A stretch of 9,950 nucleotides of DNA from Candidatus Pelagibacterales bacterium (GTDB taxonomy: Bacteria > Pseudomonadota > Alphaproteobacteria > TMED109). The position numbers and the translations under genes are program-made. The DNA lies in the NCBI GenBank assembly GCA_002720535.1, contig PBIU01000003.1, positions 23,288 to 33,237 of the forward strand, given 5' to 3'. Positions within the stretch are counted from its first letter, which is position 1; the number at the start of each line of letters is the position of its first letter. The notes below the pieces were generated by a model. The model was not told where the DNA came from and did no database searches. It saw nothing but the letters and a program-made list of their open reading frames with translations. Of this stretch, positions 1 to 6,974 are shown piece by piece.

Positions 1-609
1 ATAGAGTTAGGATTTGATATTGTTGTGCATTCAGCTACAAAATTCTTAAATGGACATTCGGATATGGTTGGCGGCATTGTAGTATGTTCTTCAGAAGAGC
101 AGGCTGAAGAAATAGCTTATTTACAAAATGCAGTTGGAGCAATTCAAGGACCATTTGATGCTTTTTTTGCGTTACGAGGTTTAAAGACATTATCTTTAAG
201 AATGGAACGTCATTGCAGTAATGCTTTGAAAATAGCTGAATTTTTAGAGCAAAAAAGTGCTATTAGCAAAGTTTATTATCCGGGTTTAAAAAATCATGAA
301 GGATATGAGCTTGCTAAAAAGCAAATGAATGGGTTTGGAGGAATTGTTACATGTGTGTTGTCTGGAGGATTAGAAAAAGCTAGACGCTTTTTAGAAACGT
401 GTCAGATTTTTCAACTCGCAGAATCATTAGGTGGAGTGGAAAGCTTGATTGAACATCCAGCAATTATGACGCATGCATCTGTTCCACAAGAAGTAAGAAG
501 AGATTTAGGAATTGAAGATGGATTAATTAGATTATCAGTAGGAGTGGAACATGTTGATGATTTAATAAACGATTTAGAAAGAGCTATTCTAGCTGTTAAG
601 GATATATGA
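1..609 (+). CDS. Cystathionine gamma-synthase/lyase family PLP enzyme (C-terminal part, 5' end outside window)
   Basis: PLP-dependent enzyme of the Cys/Met metabolism family, which makes or cleaves cystathionine and related thioethers in the cytoplasm. The frame is open from base 1, and 202 codons are visible. Family members are usually about 380-400 residues, so roughly the first half is missing. The GTG at base 25 is an internal Val codon, not a start, because the family motif is already running upstream of it. The PLP-binding lysine is visible residue 14 in HSATKFLNGHSD. Further family signatures are GPFDAFFALRGLKT, the SLGGVES block (visible 142-148) followed by EHPAIMTHASVP, and RLSVGVE (177-183) near the C-terminus. 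These blocks fit gamma-synthase, gamma-lyase and related members better than MetC-type beta-lyase, but I cannot choose between synthase, cystathionine gamma-lyase and methionine gamma-lyase from this half. Its stop overlaps the next start (ATGA), so the two are probably translationally coupled. Confidence 0.9.
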   Translation: MELGFDIVVHSATKFLNGHSDMVGGIVVCSSEEQAEEIAYLQNAVGAIQGPFDAFFALRGLKTLSLRMERHCSNALKIAEFLEQKSAISKVYYPGLKNHEGYELAKKQMNGFGGIVTCVLSGGLEKARRFLETCQIFQLAESLGGVESLIEHPAIMTHASVPQEVRRDLGIEDGLIRLSVGVEHVDDLINDLERAILAVKDI

Positions 610-1118
610 AATACTTATATATTATCCGTCATGCAAAAGCAGAAGCTTCGACTAGTCAAATAAATGACCATGATAGAAAGTTAACTAATAAAGGTATAGA
701 AAGAGCAAAAAACTTAAATAGTTGGTTAAAAAATAAAACACCACACATTGAAGGCCTATTAACTTCGTCTTCTTTAAGAACCCTTCAGACTACAGATATT
801 ATATGTAATGGTATGATTCCTCCTATTAAAAAAATAGTTGATAAAAAATTATATGCTGCTTCTGAGGAGAATTTAATCGATTATATCTCTTTTCTAGATG
901 ATAATTTAACTACGATAGGTATAGTCGGGCACCAACCAAGTTTACAAGAATTAGCCTTTATATTGGTTGCTAGTTATGCTGAAGGTTATGATAAAGTTTT
1001 AAATAGTAATTTTTCTACATCGAATGCAATTCTTATATTATTGAATATTAAAAGATGGGATCAAATTGCTCCTAGAGTAGGCATTTTAGCTGATTATTTT
1101 GATTCAAAGATTAAGTAA
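606..1118 (+). CDS. SixA-like phosphohistidine phosphatase (histidine phosphatase superfamily)
   Basis: Small cytoplasmic member of the histidine phosphatase (phosphoglycerate mutase-like) superfamily, 170 residues, the size of SixA-type proteins. The catalytic RHAKA motif is at residues 8-12, with His9 as the expected phospho-acceptor. DHDRKLTNKG (21-30) matches the SixA-type segment after the RHG motif. Arg58 in LTSSSLRTLQTT is the second phosphate-pocket arginine, and GHQPSLQELA (108-117) carries the second catalytic histidine, His109. In E. coli SixA dephosphorylates histidine phosphotransfer proteins; many bacterial relatives have no proven substrate, so the role here is inferred. The start overlaps the upstream stop by 4 bases. 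An AAGGA lies only 3 bases before the ATG, which favours coupled translation from the upstream gene. The gene ends 5 bases before the stop of the convergent cytochrome gene, leaving no room for a separate terminator. Confidence 0.88.
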   Translation: MKYLYIIRHAKAEASTSQINDHDRKLTNKGIERAKNLNSWLKNKTPHIEGLLTSSSLRTLQTTDIICNGMIPPIKKIVDKKLYAASEENLIDYISFLDDNLTTIGIVGHQPSLQELAFILVASYAEGYDKVLNSNFSTSNAILILLNIKRWDQIAPRVGILADYFDSKIK

Positions 1119-1123
1119 ATTTA

Positions 1124-1999
1124 TCATTTTTCATTAACCTTTAATAAATATTTTGCTATTTCATTTAAGTCATTATCACTTAAATATTGAGTGCCATGCT
1201 CAATAATTAAAGACATATCCGGTTCAGCAAAATCTCCATTAGGCTTTATTCCTGTTTGAAGAAAAAGAACTAAATCAGATTCTGTCCATGAGCCTATTCC
1301 TTTATTTGTATTATTAGAAATACTAGGAATGCTATCATTTAATAATTTTGAGCTCTCCTTTTGTCCTGAGAAATCATTATAGTCCTTTACTATAGAAAAA
1401 AATGTTCTCGGAGAATGACATGCACCGCAATGTGCTATTGAATGTACGAGATACTTTCCTCTATTTTCTTGTAAATTATTTTCTATATTATTATTTTTGC
1501 TTATTTTACTTTCTATAAACCTCCAAAACCATAATAATTCTCTAACATTATATGGAAATTTTAAAATATGATTGTTTTCTTTTTTAGTGCTCTCAGGCAA
1601 ACTAAATAAATAATTATAAATATCTAAAATATCACTTTTAGTCATATTCACATACCAATTATAGGGGAATGCAGGATAATATGGCTTATGCTTAGGACTA
1701 ATTCCATTTTTTACAGCTTTTATAAATTCATCCTGAGTCCAGTTTCCTATACCATATAATTTATTTTTACTAATATTAGGAGAGATAAAAATTCCAAATT
1801 TTGTTTTTATTTTATAGCCACCTCCAAATGGTTGTGTAGGATTATTAGTATGACATCCATAACAACCTGCAGCATATGCAAGTATTTTACCGTTTTCATT
1901 ACTAGTAGCATCATTTATATTAAATAATACAAATATAAAAAAAGGTATTATAAGGTTTTTAATTTTTCTTTTTTCTAAATTTATTATGACAGGAACCAC
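1124..1999 (-). CDS. Diheme cytochrome c, exported
   Basis: Predicted periplasmic or membrane-tethered electron-transfer protein of 291 residues. A basic stretch (KRKIK, residues 10-14) and a hydrophobic run (about 16-28) form a signal peptide or N-terminal anchor. Two class I cytochrome c domains follow. The first has CYGCH at 46-50, then GIGNW and YPAFPY, with Met119 as a likely distal ligand. The second has CGACH at 191-195 and Met262. The domain pattern (GGG..I.T.FG, SPNI, GIG.WT, YPAFPY) resembles cytochrome subunits of membrane-bound gluconate and alcohol dehydrogenases, but with two hemes rather than three. The only ATG, GTG or TTG codon before the hydrophobic segment is the GTG at 1999-1997; an in-frame TAG lies three codons upstream. 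An AGGA 7 bases before the GTG supports it. The gene overlaps the upstream c-556 gene by 41 bases, so the pair is surely co-transcribed. The electron donor is unknown. Confidence 0.88.
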   Translation of the reverse strand: MVPVIINLEKRKIKNLIIPFFIFVLFNINDATSNENGKILAYAAGCYGCHTNNPTQPFGGGYKIKTKFGIFISPNISKNKLYGIGNWTQDEFIKAVKNGISPKHKPYYPAFPYNWYVNMTKSDILDIYNYLFSLPESTKKENNHILKFPYNVRELLWFWRFIESKISKNNNIENNLQENRGKYLVHSIAHCGACHSPRTFFSIVKDYNDFSGQKESSKLLNDSIPSISNNTNKGIGSWTESDLVLFLQTGIKPNGDFAEPDMSLIIEHGTQYLSDNDLNEIAKYLLKVNEK

Positions 2000-2423
2000 A
2001 TGTTTTTCCTAAAGCGCCCAAACTTTTAGCAATATTTTTTTTATCACCTGACTCAGCAGCTATAACTAAATTTTCAGCTTTTGAAACAGAGTCTTTCATC
2101 GCATTACTAAATAAATCTTTTTCAGTCCATATATTTTCTAAAGATTGAGTATTGTTAGAATTATTTGGTCCTGAATTTTCTGGAAAAGTTTTATTAATAT
2201 TGATCGATGATAGTGTTAGTAAAATTGATTTAGAGTGAGGCAGAATATCTTCATTTATGGAAACTTTGCCTTTTAAATTTGCCGCAATAATTGATATATG
2301 GCTTCCTATAGCTTTCATAATATTTTTGCGGTATTTAATAACATCTTCTGTATTTTCTGCATAAGCAACTTGTCCTATAAAAGAAGATAAGAACAGAGCT
2401 AAAATAAAAATAATTTTTATCAA
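1959..2423 (-). CDS. Class II cytochrome c (cytochrome c-556/c' family), exported
   Basis: Small periplasmic monoheme cytochrome, 154 residues. A clear signal peptide (residues 1-22, ending AYA before ENTED) precedes a helical domain. In this family the heme site lies near the C-terminus, and here CGSCH is at 142-146, followed by NKFRKKK. Arg32 and Met36 in YRKNIMKAIG are the typical N-terminal helix residues. A Met at this place is the sixth ligand in low-spin c-556 proteins, so c-556 is more likely than a five-coordinate c'. An Asn-rich stretch (about 82-94) is probably a surface loop. The start is TTG at 2423-2421, backed by a strong AGGGGGT Shine-Dalgarno 7 bases upstream; no other start keeps the whole signal peptide. 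It is the first gene of a two-gene operon with the diheme cytochrome c, whose GTG start lies within the codons for the CGSCH motif. Function beyond electron transfer cannot be read. Confidence 0.88.
   Translation of the reverse strand: MIKIIFILALFLSSFIGQVAYAENTEDVIKYRKNIMKAIGSHISIIAANLKGKVSINEDILPHSKSILLTLSSININKTFPENSGPNNSNNTQSLENIWTEKDLFSNAMKDSVSKAENLVIAAESGDKKNIAKSLGALGKTCGSCHNKFRKKKN
2007..2010 (-). promoter_or_regulatory. Ribosome binding site of the diheme cytochrome gene
   Basis: AGGA on the minus strand, 7 bases before the GTG at 1999-1997 and inside the coding region of the c-556 gene. It supports that GTG as the true start, which otherwise would look doubtful because it overlaps the preceding gene by 41 bases. 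Confidence 0.6.
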
Positions 2424-2430
2424 ATTTTGT

Positions 2431-2437
2431 ACCCCCT
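2431..2437 (-). promoter_or_regulatory. Strong ribosome binding site for the TTG-started c-556 gene
   Basis: AGGGGGT on the minus strand, 7 bases before the TTG at 2423-2421. It is a G-rich block in otherwise AT-rich DNA and decides the non-ATG start of the cytochrome c-556 gene. Confidence 0.7.
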
Positions 2438-2468
2438 AAATTGAATATTATTACTAGACTTAATATCT

Positions 2469-2474
2469 TATAAT
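2469..2474 (+). promoter_or_regulatory. Possible -10 element for the acyl-CoA synthetase/ispH operon
   Basis: A perfect TATAAT lies 46 bases before the ATG of the acyl-CoA synthetase gene, in the 97-base divergent gap. I see no good -35 hexamer at 16-18 bases; TTGAAT at 2441-2446 is 22 bases away, which is too far. In DNA this AT-rich a chance match is possible. Confidence 0.3.
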
Positions 2475-2477
2475 CAT

Positions 2478-2483
2478 ATTATA
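2478..2483 (-). promoter_or_regulatory. Possible -10 element for the cytochrome operon
   Basis: TATAAT read on the minus strand, 54 bases before the TTG of the c-556 gene. The best upstream hexamer is TGTACA at 2499-2504 (4 of 6 matches to TTGACA) with a short 15-base spacer. It sits 3 bases from the oppositely directed TATAAT at 2469-2474, so the two promoters, if real, would be back to back. Confidence 0.28.
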
Positions 2484-2520
2484 TTTAAACTATTTTTATG
2501 TACAGTTATGGGAGTAATTA

Positions 2521-4071
2521 ATGTTAAATCTTTCAGCAACCTTGGAATATAGTGCAAAGACTAATCCTGATGATCCTGCAATTTATTTTTCTAATAAAGT
2601 ATTTTCTTATAACGAAGTAAATTTAATGGCTAATAAGATAGCGAATGGTTTAATTAATTCAGGAATTAAAAAAGGTGATAAAGTTGCTCTATGTTGTCCA
2701 AATATTCCACAATTTATTTTTTCATATTTTGCAATTTTGAAAGCTGGCTGTGTTGTTCTACCTTTTAATGTTTTATTAAAAAACAATGAAATTGAGTTTA
2801 TATTAAATGATTCTCAAGCGAAAGGGATTATTTGTTTTGAAGGTACTCCTGAATTAGCTATTGCTCAAGAGGCAATGCAAGCAGTTGAAAAATCATCATT
2901 TTGTAAAAAGATGTGGGTTATAAAATCTTCTGAAAGTTTTAATGTAAATAATAAAAATGTATTTGATTTTTCTTCTTTAGTTGAAGAAAGTAAGGATGAT
3001 TTTGATACTATTCAATGCTCTTCTGAGGATACAGCTATAATTCTATACACATCTGGAACTACTGGAAAACCTAAAGGGGCTGAACTAACACACTCTAATG
3101 TTTTATTAAACTCTTTTATCGGTAAAGATTTAGCCCAGTTACAAAAGACAGATAGAGTTATAATGTCACTACCATTATTTCACGTTTATGGGCAAGTAGT
3201 TATGATGTTAAGTTCTATTTTGAGTGGTTCAAGTTTAATAGTATTACCACGTTTTGACCCAATAGAAGTACTAAAAGCTATGGAATCATTTAAAGCTACA
3301 GTATTTGGAGGAGTGCCAACAATGTATTGGGCTTTATTAAATAGTTTAGATGAATCAAAAGTGGATATTAATATAATTTCTAAAAATTTAAGGGTTTGTT
3401 CTGCAGGAGGCTCTTCTTTACCCTTAGAAGTTTTACAAAACTTTGAAAAAAAGTTTAAAGTTCCAATACTTGAAGGCTATGGCCTTTCTGAGACTTCCCC
3501 AGGTATAACTTTTAATCATTTAGGCCGACAGAGAAAACCTGGATCGGTTGGGCAACCAGTATGGGGTATTGAAATTAAAATATTAGATGAAAATGATGAA
3601 GAGGTACAGACAAAAGATACTGGCGAGATAGTTGTAAGAGGGCATGCAGTTATGAAAGGATATTATAATAATGTGGATGGCACTAAAAATGCACTAAGAG
3701 GTGGCTGGTTCCATACAGGAGATATTGGATATTATGATGAAGATGGTTATCTTTATATTGTAGATAGAGTTAAAGATATGATTATAAGAGGAGGATATAA
3801 TGTATATCCAAGAGAATTAGAAGAAGTACTTATGAAGCATAAAGATATATCATTAGTAGCTGTAATTGGTGTTCCTCATGATGAATGGGGAGAAGAAATA
3901 AAAGCGTGTATAGTTTTAAAAGAAGGTGCAAATTGTTCTAAAGAAGATATTATTAATTTTGCAAAATCAAATATAGCTGCTTATAAGTACCCTAGGTTAA
4001 TAGAATTTTTTGATTCTTTACCTTTGAATGCTACTGGAAAAATTTTAAAAACTGAATTGAGAAACTTATAG
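2521..4071 (+). CDS. Acyl-CoA synthetase (AMP-forming, long-chain fatty acid-CoA ligase-like)
   Basis: Member of the adenylate-forming (ANL) superfamily that activates a carboxylic acid with ATP and then transfers it to CoA in the cytoplasm. At 516 residues it is full length for the FadD/4-coumarate-CoA ligase group. Motifs appear in order: the P-loop-like YTSGTTGKPKG (176-186), PLFHVYG (218-224), EGYGLSETSP (318-327), WFHTGDIG (396-403), the hinge region DRVKDMI (415-421) with RGGYNVYPRELE (423-434), and the C-terminal PLNATGKILK (501-510), whose Lys507 should be the adenylation lysine. The sequence resembles fatty-acyl ligases most, but chain length or an aromatic substrate cannot be settled by reading. 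The start has GGGAG 6 bases upstream (2510-2514). It is followed 7 bases later by ispH, so both are probably on one transcript starting in the divergent gap at 2424-2520. Confidence 0.9.
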   Translation: MLNLSATLEYSAKTNPDDPAIYFSNKVFSYNEVNLMANKIANGLINSGIKKGDKVALCCPNIPQFIFSYFAILKAGCVVLPFNVLLKNNEIEFILNDSQAKGIICFEGTPELAIAQEAMQAVEKSSFCKKMWVIKSSESFNVNNKNVFDFSSLVEESKDDFDTIQCSSEDTAIILYTSGTTGKPKGAELTHSNVLLNSFIGKDLAQLQKTDRVIMSLPLFHVYGQVVMMLSSILSGSSLIVLPRFDPIEVLKAMESFKATVFGGVPTMYWALLNSLDESKVDINIISKNLRVCSAGGSSLPLEVLQNFEKKFKVPILEGYGLSETSPGITFNHLGRQRKPGSVGQPVWGIEIKILDENDEEVQTKDTGEIVVRGHAVMKGYYNNVDGTKNALRGGWFHTGDIGYYDEDGYLYIVDRVKDMIIRGGYNVYPRELEEVLMKHKDISLVAVIGVPHDEWGEEIKACIVLKEGANCSKEDIINFAKSNIAAYKYPRLIEFFDSLPLNATGKILKTELRNL

Positions 4072-4078
4072 AAAAATA

Positions 4079-5008
4079 ATGAAGAGAATAATTTTAGCTC
4101 AACCTAGAGGTTTTTGTGCCGGTGTCCAACGTGCAGTAGATATTGTTGAGAAATCTATTGATAAATTTGGCTCACCAGTATACGTGAGACATGAGATCGT
4201 CCATAATAAGCATGTAGTCGATAGCTTAACAGAAAAAGGCGCTATTTTTGTAGATGAAATATCAGACATTCCTGATAATTCCAATACTATTTTTAGTGCT
4301 CATGGAGTTTCTGATAAGGTAGAAACTGATGCTAAAATGAAATCTTTATCTATTGTTGATGCTACTTGCCCTCTAGTTAAAAAAGTACATGTTGAGGCTT
4401 TAAAGTATTATGAGCAAGGATATAAAATAATTTTGGTTGGTCACAAAGGTCATCCTGAAGTAGAAGGTACAGCTGGAAGAGTGCCTGGAGGCGTAAAAGT
4501 TATTGAGACTGTTGATCATGTGAATAAGTTAAAATTTTCAAAAAGTGATCTTTTAGCTTATGTAACTCAGACCACATTATCTGTAGATGATACAAAAAAA
4601 ATAATTGATGCTTTAAAAGAAAAGTATCCTACTATTAAGGGTCCAGATACAAGAGACATATGCTATGCCACACAAAATAGACAAAAGGCAGTCAGGGATT
4701 TAGCTAAATTTTCTGATGTAGTCTTAGTTTTAGGAAACAAAAATAGTTCGAATAGTGTGCGGTTAGCAGAAATATCTGCTTTAACCGGCATTCCAACTTA
4801 TAGAATATCTGACAAAAATGAACTTAATTTAGAATTAATTAAAAATTATAATGTAATAGGAATTACTGCTGGAGCTTCAACTCCTGAAGTATTAGTTAAA
4901 GAGTTAATAAAACATTTAAAACAAAATTTTGGATATAATACAGATGTTGAAATTCTTGATGGAGAACAAGAGAAAGTAAGTTTCAAACTACCAGAAATAG
5001 TTAGATAA
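4079..5008 (+). CDS. ispH: 4-hydroxy-3-methylbut-2-enyl diphosphate reductase (IspH/LytB)
   Basis: Last enzyme of the MEP isoprenoid pathway; it reduces HMBPP to isopentenyl and dimethylallyl diphosphate in the cytoplasm using an iron-sulfur cluster. It has 309 residues, full length. The three cluster cysteines are Cys13 (PRGFCAGV), Cys97 (DATCPLVKKVH) and Cys195 (DICYATQNRQ). The substrate-site residues known from E. coli are present: His42 (IVHNKHVVDSL), His75 (FSAHGVS), His125 and Glu127 (GHPEVEG), the TQTTLSVDDT block, SSNS (223-226) and Ser267 (TAGAS). One small variation is Gln at residue 17 (CAGVQRAV), where E. coli has Asp (CAGVDRAI). No strong Shine-Dalgarno precedes the ATG, only 7 bases after the upstream stop, which suggests coupling to the acyl-CoA synthetase. 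The stop lies 2 bases from the convergent dxs stop. Confidence 0.96.
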   Translation: MKRIILAQPRGFCAGVQRAVDIVEKSIDKFGSPVYVRHEIVHNKHVVDSLTEKGAIFVDEISDIPDNSNTIFSAHGVSDKVETDAKMKSLSIVDATCPLVKKVHVEALKYYEQGYKIILVGHKGHPEVEGTAGRVPGGVKVIETVDHVNKLKFSKSDLLAYVTQTTLSVDDTKKIIDALKEKYPTIKGPDTRDICYATQNRQKAVRDLAKFSDVVLVLGNKNSSNSVRLAEISALTGIPTYRISDKNELNLELIKNYNVIGITAGASTPEVLVKELIKHLKQNFGYNTDVEILDGEQEKVSFKLPEIVR

Positions 5009-5010
5009 TA

Positions 5011-6903
5011 TTAAATAAGTTTTATTACACGTTTTACTATAGATAAAGAATCCATATTTGCACTTTTATACATTGCATCTGGTGTTGCATGGTCTATAAA
5101 CTTATCAGGAAAAACTATTGATTGGATATTAGAATTAATTTTAAGTAGGCTATTATCTGTTAAATGTTGCATAACATGAGAGCCAAAACCTCCTACAACT
5201 CCTTCTTCAATAGTAATTAATATATCATGAGTAGAAATTAAACTTTTTATTAATTTTGTATCTAGAGGTTTACAAAATCTAGCATCTGCGACTGAAGTGC
5301 TAATACCTTTTTTATCAAGAATTTCAGCGGCTTTTAATGATTCATATAATCTCGCTCCAAAAGATAATATAGCTACTTTATTACCTTTTTTAATAATACG
5401 TCCTTTTCCAATAGTTAATGGTTCAGTTTTTTTTGGTGATAGTAAACCTATACTCTCTCCTCTTGGATATCTAAATGCAGAAGGTCGATCATTTATATTA
5501 GCTGCAGTTAAAACCATTCTTTTTAATTCATTCTCGTCTGCAGCAGCCATTAAAACCATTTTAGGAATATTAGCTAAATAGGCTATATCAAATGATCCTG
5601 CATGAGTAGGCCCATCTGCGCCTACGAGTCCTGCTCTATCTATTGCAAATCTAACTGGCAACTCTTGGATTGCTACATCATGTATTATTTGATCGTAAGC
5701 TCGTTGTAAAAAAGTAGAGTATATAGTAGCAAATGGTTTCATGCCTTCTGCTGCCAAACCAGCTGCAAATGTTACAGCGTGTTGTTCAGCTATACCTACA
5801 TCAAAGAATCTTTTAGGAAATTTTTCTGCAAAATCATCTAGCCCAGTTCCAGAGGGCATTGCAGCAGTAATAGCAACTATTTTTTTATCCTTTTTAGCTA
5901 GATTTATAAGTTCCTTTGAAAAAACCGAAGTATAACTAGGAGGTCCTTTTTTTGATTTATTTTGTGTTCCTGTTTTAATATTAAATTTGGAAACACCGTG
6001 AAACTTATCAGAACTTTGTTCTGCAGGTAAATAACCATATCCTTTTTGAGTTACAACATGTACTAGAATAGGCCCTTGTTCTCTTTTATCTCTTATATTT
6101 TTTAGAACAGGAATTAAATGTTGAATATTATGTCCATCGATAGGACCAATATAATAAAAACCTAATTCTTCAAATAGAGTTCCACCTGTTACTATACCTC
6201 TCGCATATTCTTCTGCCTTTTTAGCTGTATTTGCTATTGGTCTTGGAAGTCGTTTTGCAACTTGACTCGCAACTTCTCTTAAACTTCTATATGAAGAAGA
6301 TGAAATTAGTTTTGATAAATACGCACTCATTGCTCCCACAGGGGGTGCAATTGACATATCATTATCATTTAAAATAACAATTAAAGGAAGTTTCATAGAA
6401 CCGGCATTATTCATAGCTTCATATGCCATCCCAGCTGTCATAGCTCCATCTCCAATAACTGCAATTGCTCTTCTATCTTCATTTTTTAAATCTGCAGATA
6501 CTGCCATTCCTAATGCAGCTGAAATTGACGTAGAAGCATGTGCTGCTCCAAAAGGATCATATTCGCTTTCAGCCCTTTTAGTAAAACCTGACAAACCTTT
6601 TTCTTGCCTTAAAGTTTTCATTGCTTTTCGTCTACCAGTTAATATTTTATGTGGATAGCTCTGATGTCCAACGTCAAAAATTAATCGATCATATGGTGTA
6701 TTGAAAACATAGTGTAAAGCTACTGTAAGCTCAACTACTCCTAGACCTGCGCCAAGATGTCCTCCTGTTTCAGAAACTGATTCTATCATTTCCTGCCGAA
6801 CTTGATTTGATAGTATGCTAAGATCTTTTTCAGTAAGTTGACGAATATCAGATGCAAAATTGATTTTATCAAGTATAGATTTTTCAGATGTGCTGTCTGT
6901 CAT
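5011..6903 (-). CDS. dxs: 1-deoxy-D-xylulose-5-phosphate synthase
   Basis: First enzyme of the MEP pathway: a thiamine diphosphate-dependent transketolase-like enzyme that joins pyruvate and glyceraldehyde 3-phosphate. It has 630 residues, full length. The N-terminal ThDP domain carries His49 (GGHLGAGLG), GHQSYPHK (79-86), the GDGAMTAG cofactor motif (151-158) closing with NDNDMSIA (Asn181), and TQKGYGY (285-291). The central pyrimidine-binding domain has the catalytic Glu373 in GIAEQHA and DRAGLVGADGPTHAG (422-436, with Asp430 and His434). The C-terminal transketolase domain starts near 490, with EEGVVGGFGSHV at 566-577. No strong Shine-Dalgarno is seen before the ATG at 6903. The gene lies 71 bases downstream of the isomerase-like gene on the same strand, so it may be read through or have its own promoter. 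Its stop is 2 bases from the ispH stop. Confidence 0.97.
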   Translation of the reverse strand: MTDSTSEKSILDKINFASDIRQLTEKDLSILSNQVRQEMIESVSETGGHLGAGLGVVELTVALHYVFNTPYDRLIFDVGHQSYPHKILTGRRKAMKTLRQEKGLSGFTKRAESEYDPFGAAHASTSISAALGMAVSADLKNEDRRAIAVIGDGAMTAGMAYEAMNNAGSMKLPLIVILNDNDMSIAPPVGAMSAYLSKLISSSSYRSLREVASQVAKRLPRPIANTAKKAEEYARGIVTGGTLFEELGFYYIGPIDGHNIQHLIPVLKNIRDKREQGPILVHVVTQKGYGYLPAEQSSDKFHGVSKFNIKTGTQNKSKKGPPSYTSVFSKELINLAKKDKKIVAITAAMPSGTGLDDFAEKFPKRFFDVGIAEQHAVTFAAGLAAEGMKPFATIYSTFLQRAYDQIIHDVAIQELPVRFAIDRAGLVGADGPTHAGSFDIAYLANIPKMVLMAAADENELKRMVLTAANINDRPSAFRYPRGESIGLLSPKKTEPLTIGKGRIIKKGNKVAILSFGARLYESLKAAEILDKKGISTSVADARFCKPLDTKLIKSLISTHDILITIEEGVVGGFGSHVMQHLTDNSLLKINSNIQSIVFPDKFIDHATPDAMYKSANMDSLSIVKRVIKLI

Positions 6904-6974
6904 AATTTTAAACCAAGTTAGAAGAATATATAAATATTAATTAAGAAATTTTATTACATGAGAATATAAATATA

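Noticed and set aside
25..27. GTG as the start of the first gene
   Set aside because: The frame is open to base 1 and the preceding residues continue the PLP-lysine block, so this is an internal valine of a gene cut by the window edge.
1959..1999. Frameshifted fusion or broken single gene for the two cytochromes
   Set aside because: The c-556 protein ends naturally just after its C-terminal heme motif, and the second frame has its own ribosome site, start and signal-like segment, so two genes explain it better.
4099..4284. 61-codon frame antisense to ispH
   Set aside because: It lies wholly inside ispH, has no recognisable motif, and ispH is unmistakable.
5009..5030. Terminator between ispH and dxs
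   Set aside because: Only a weak all-AT 5-bp match (AATAA/TTATT) is present within the dxs end, with no GC stem.
5297..5935. Two short plus-strand frames (94 and 64 codons) inside dxs
   Set aside because: Both are antisense to conserved dxs coding sequence and show no family features.
6904..6974. Promoter or riboswitch upstream of dxs
   Set aside because: The 71 bases are AT-rich with a TTAATTAA palindrome but no paired -35/-10 hexamers and no stem structure I can support; a thiamine riboswitch would need more length and conserved GC-containing motifs.
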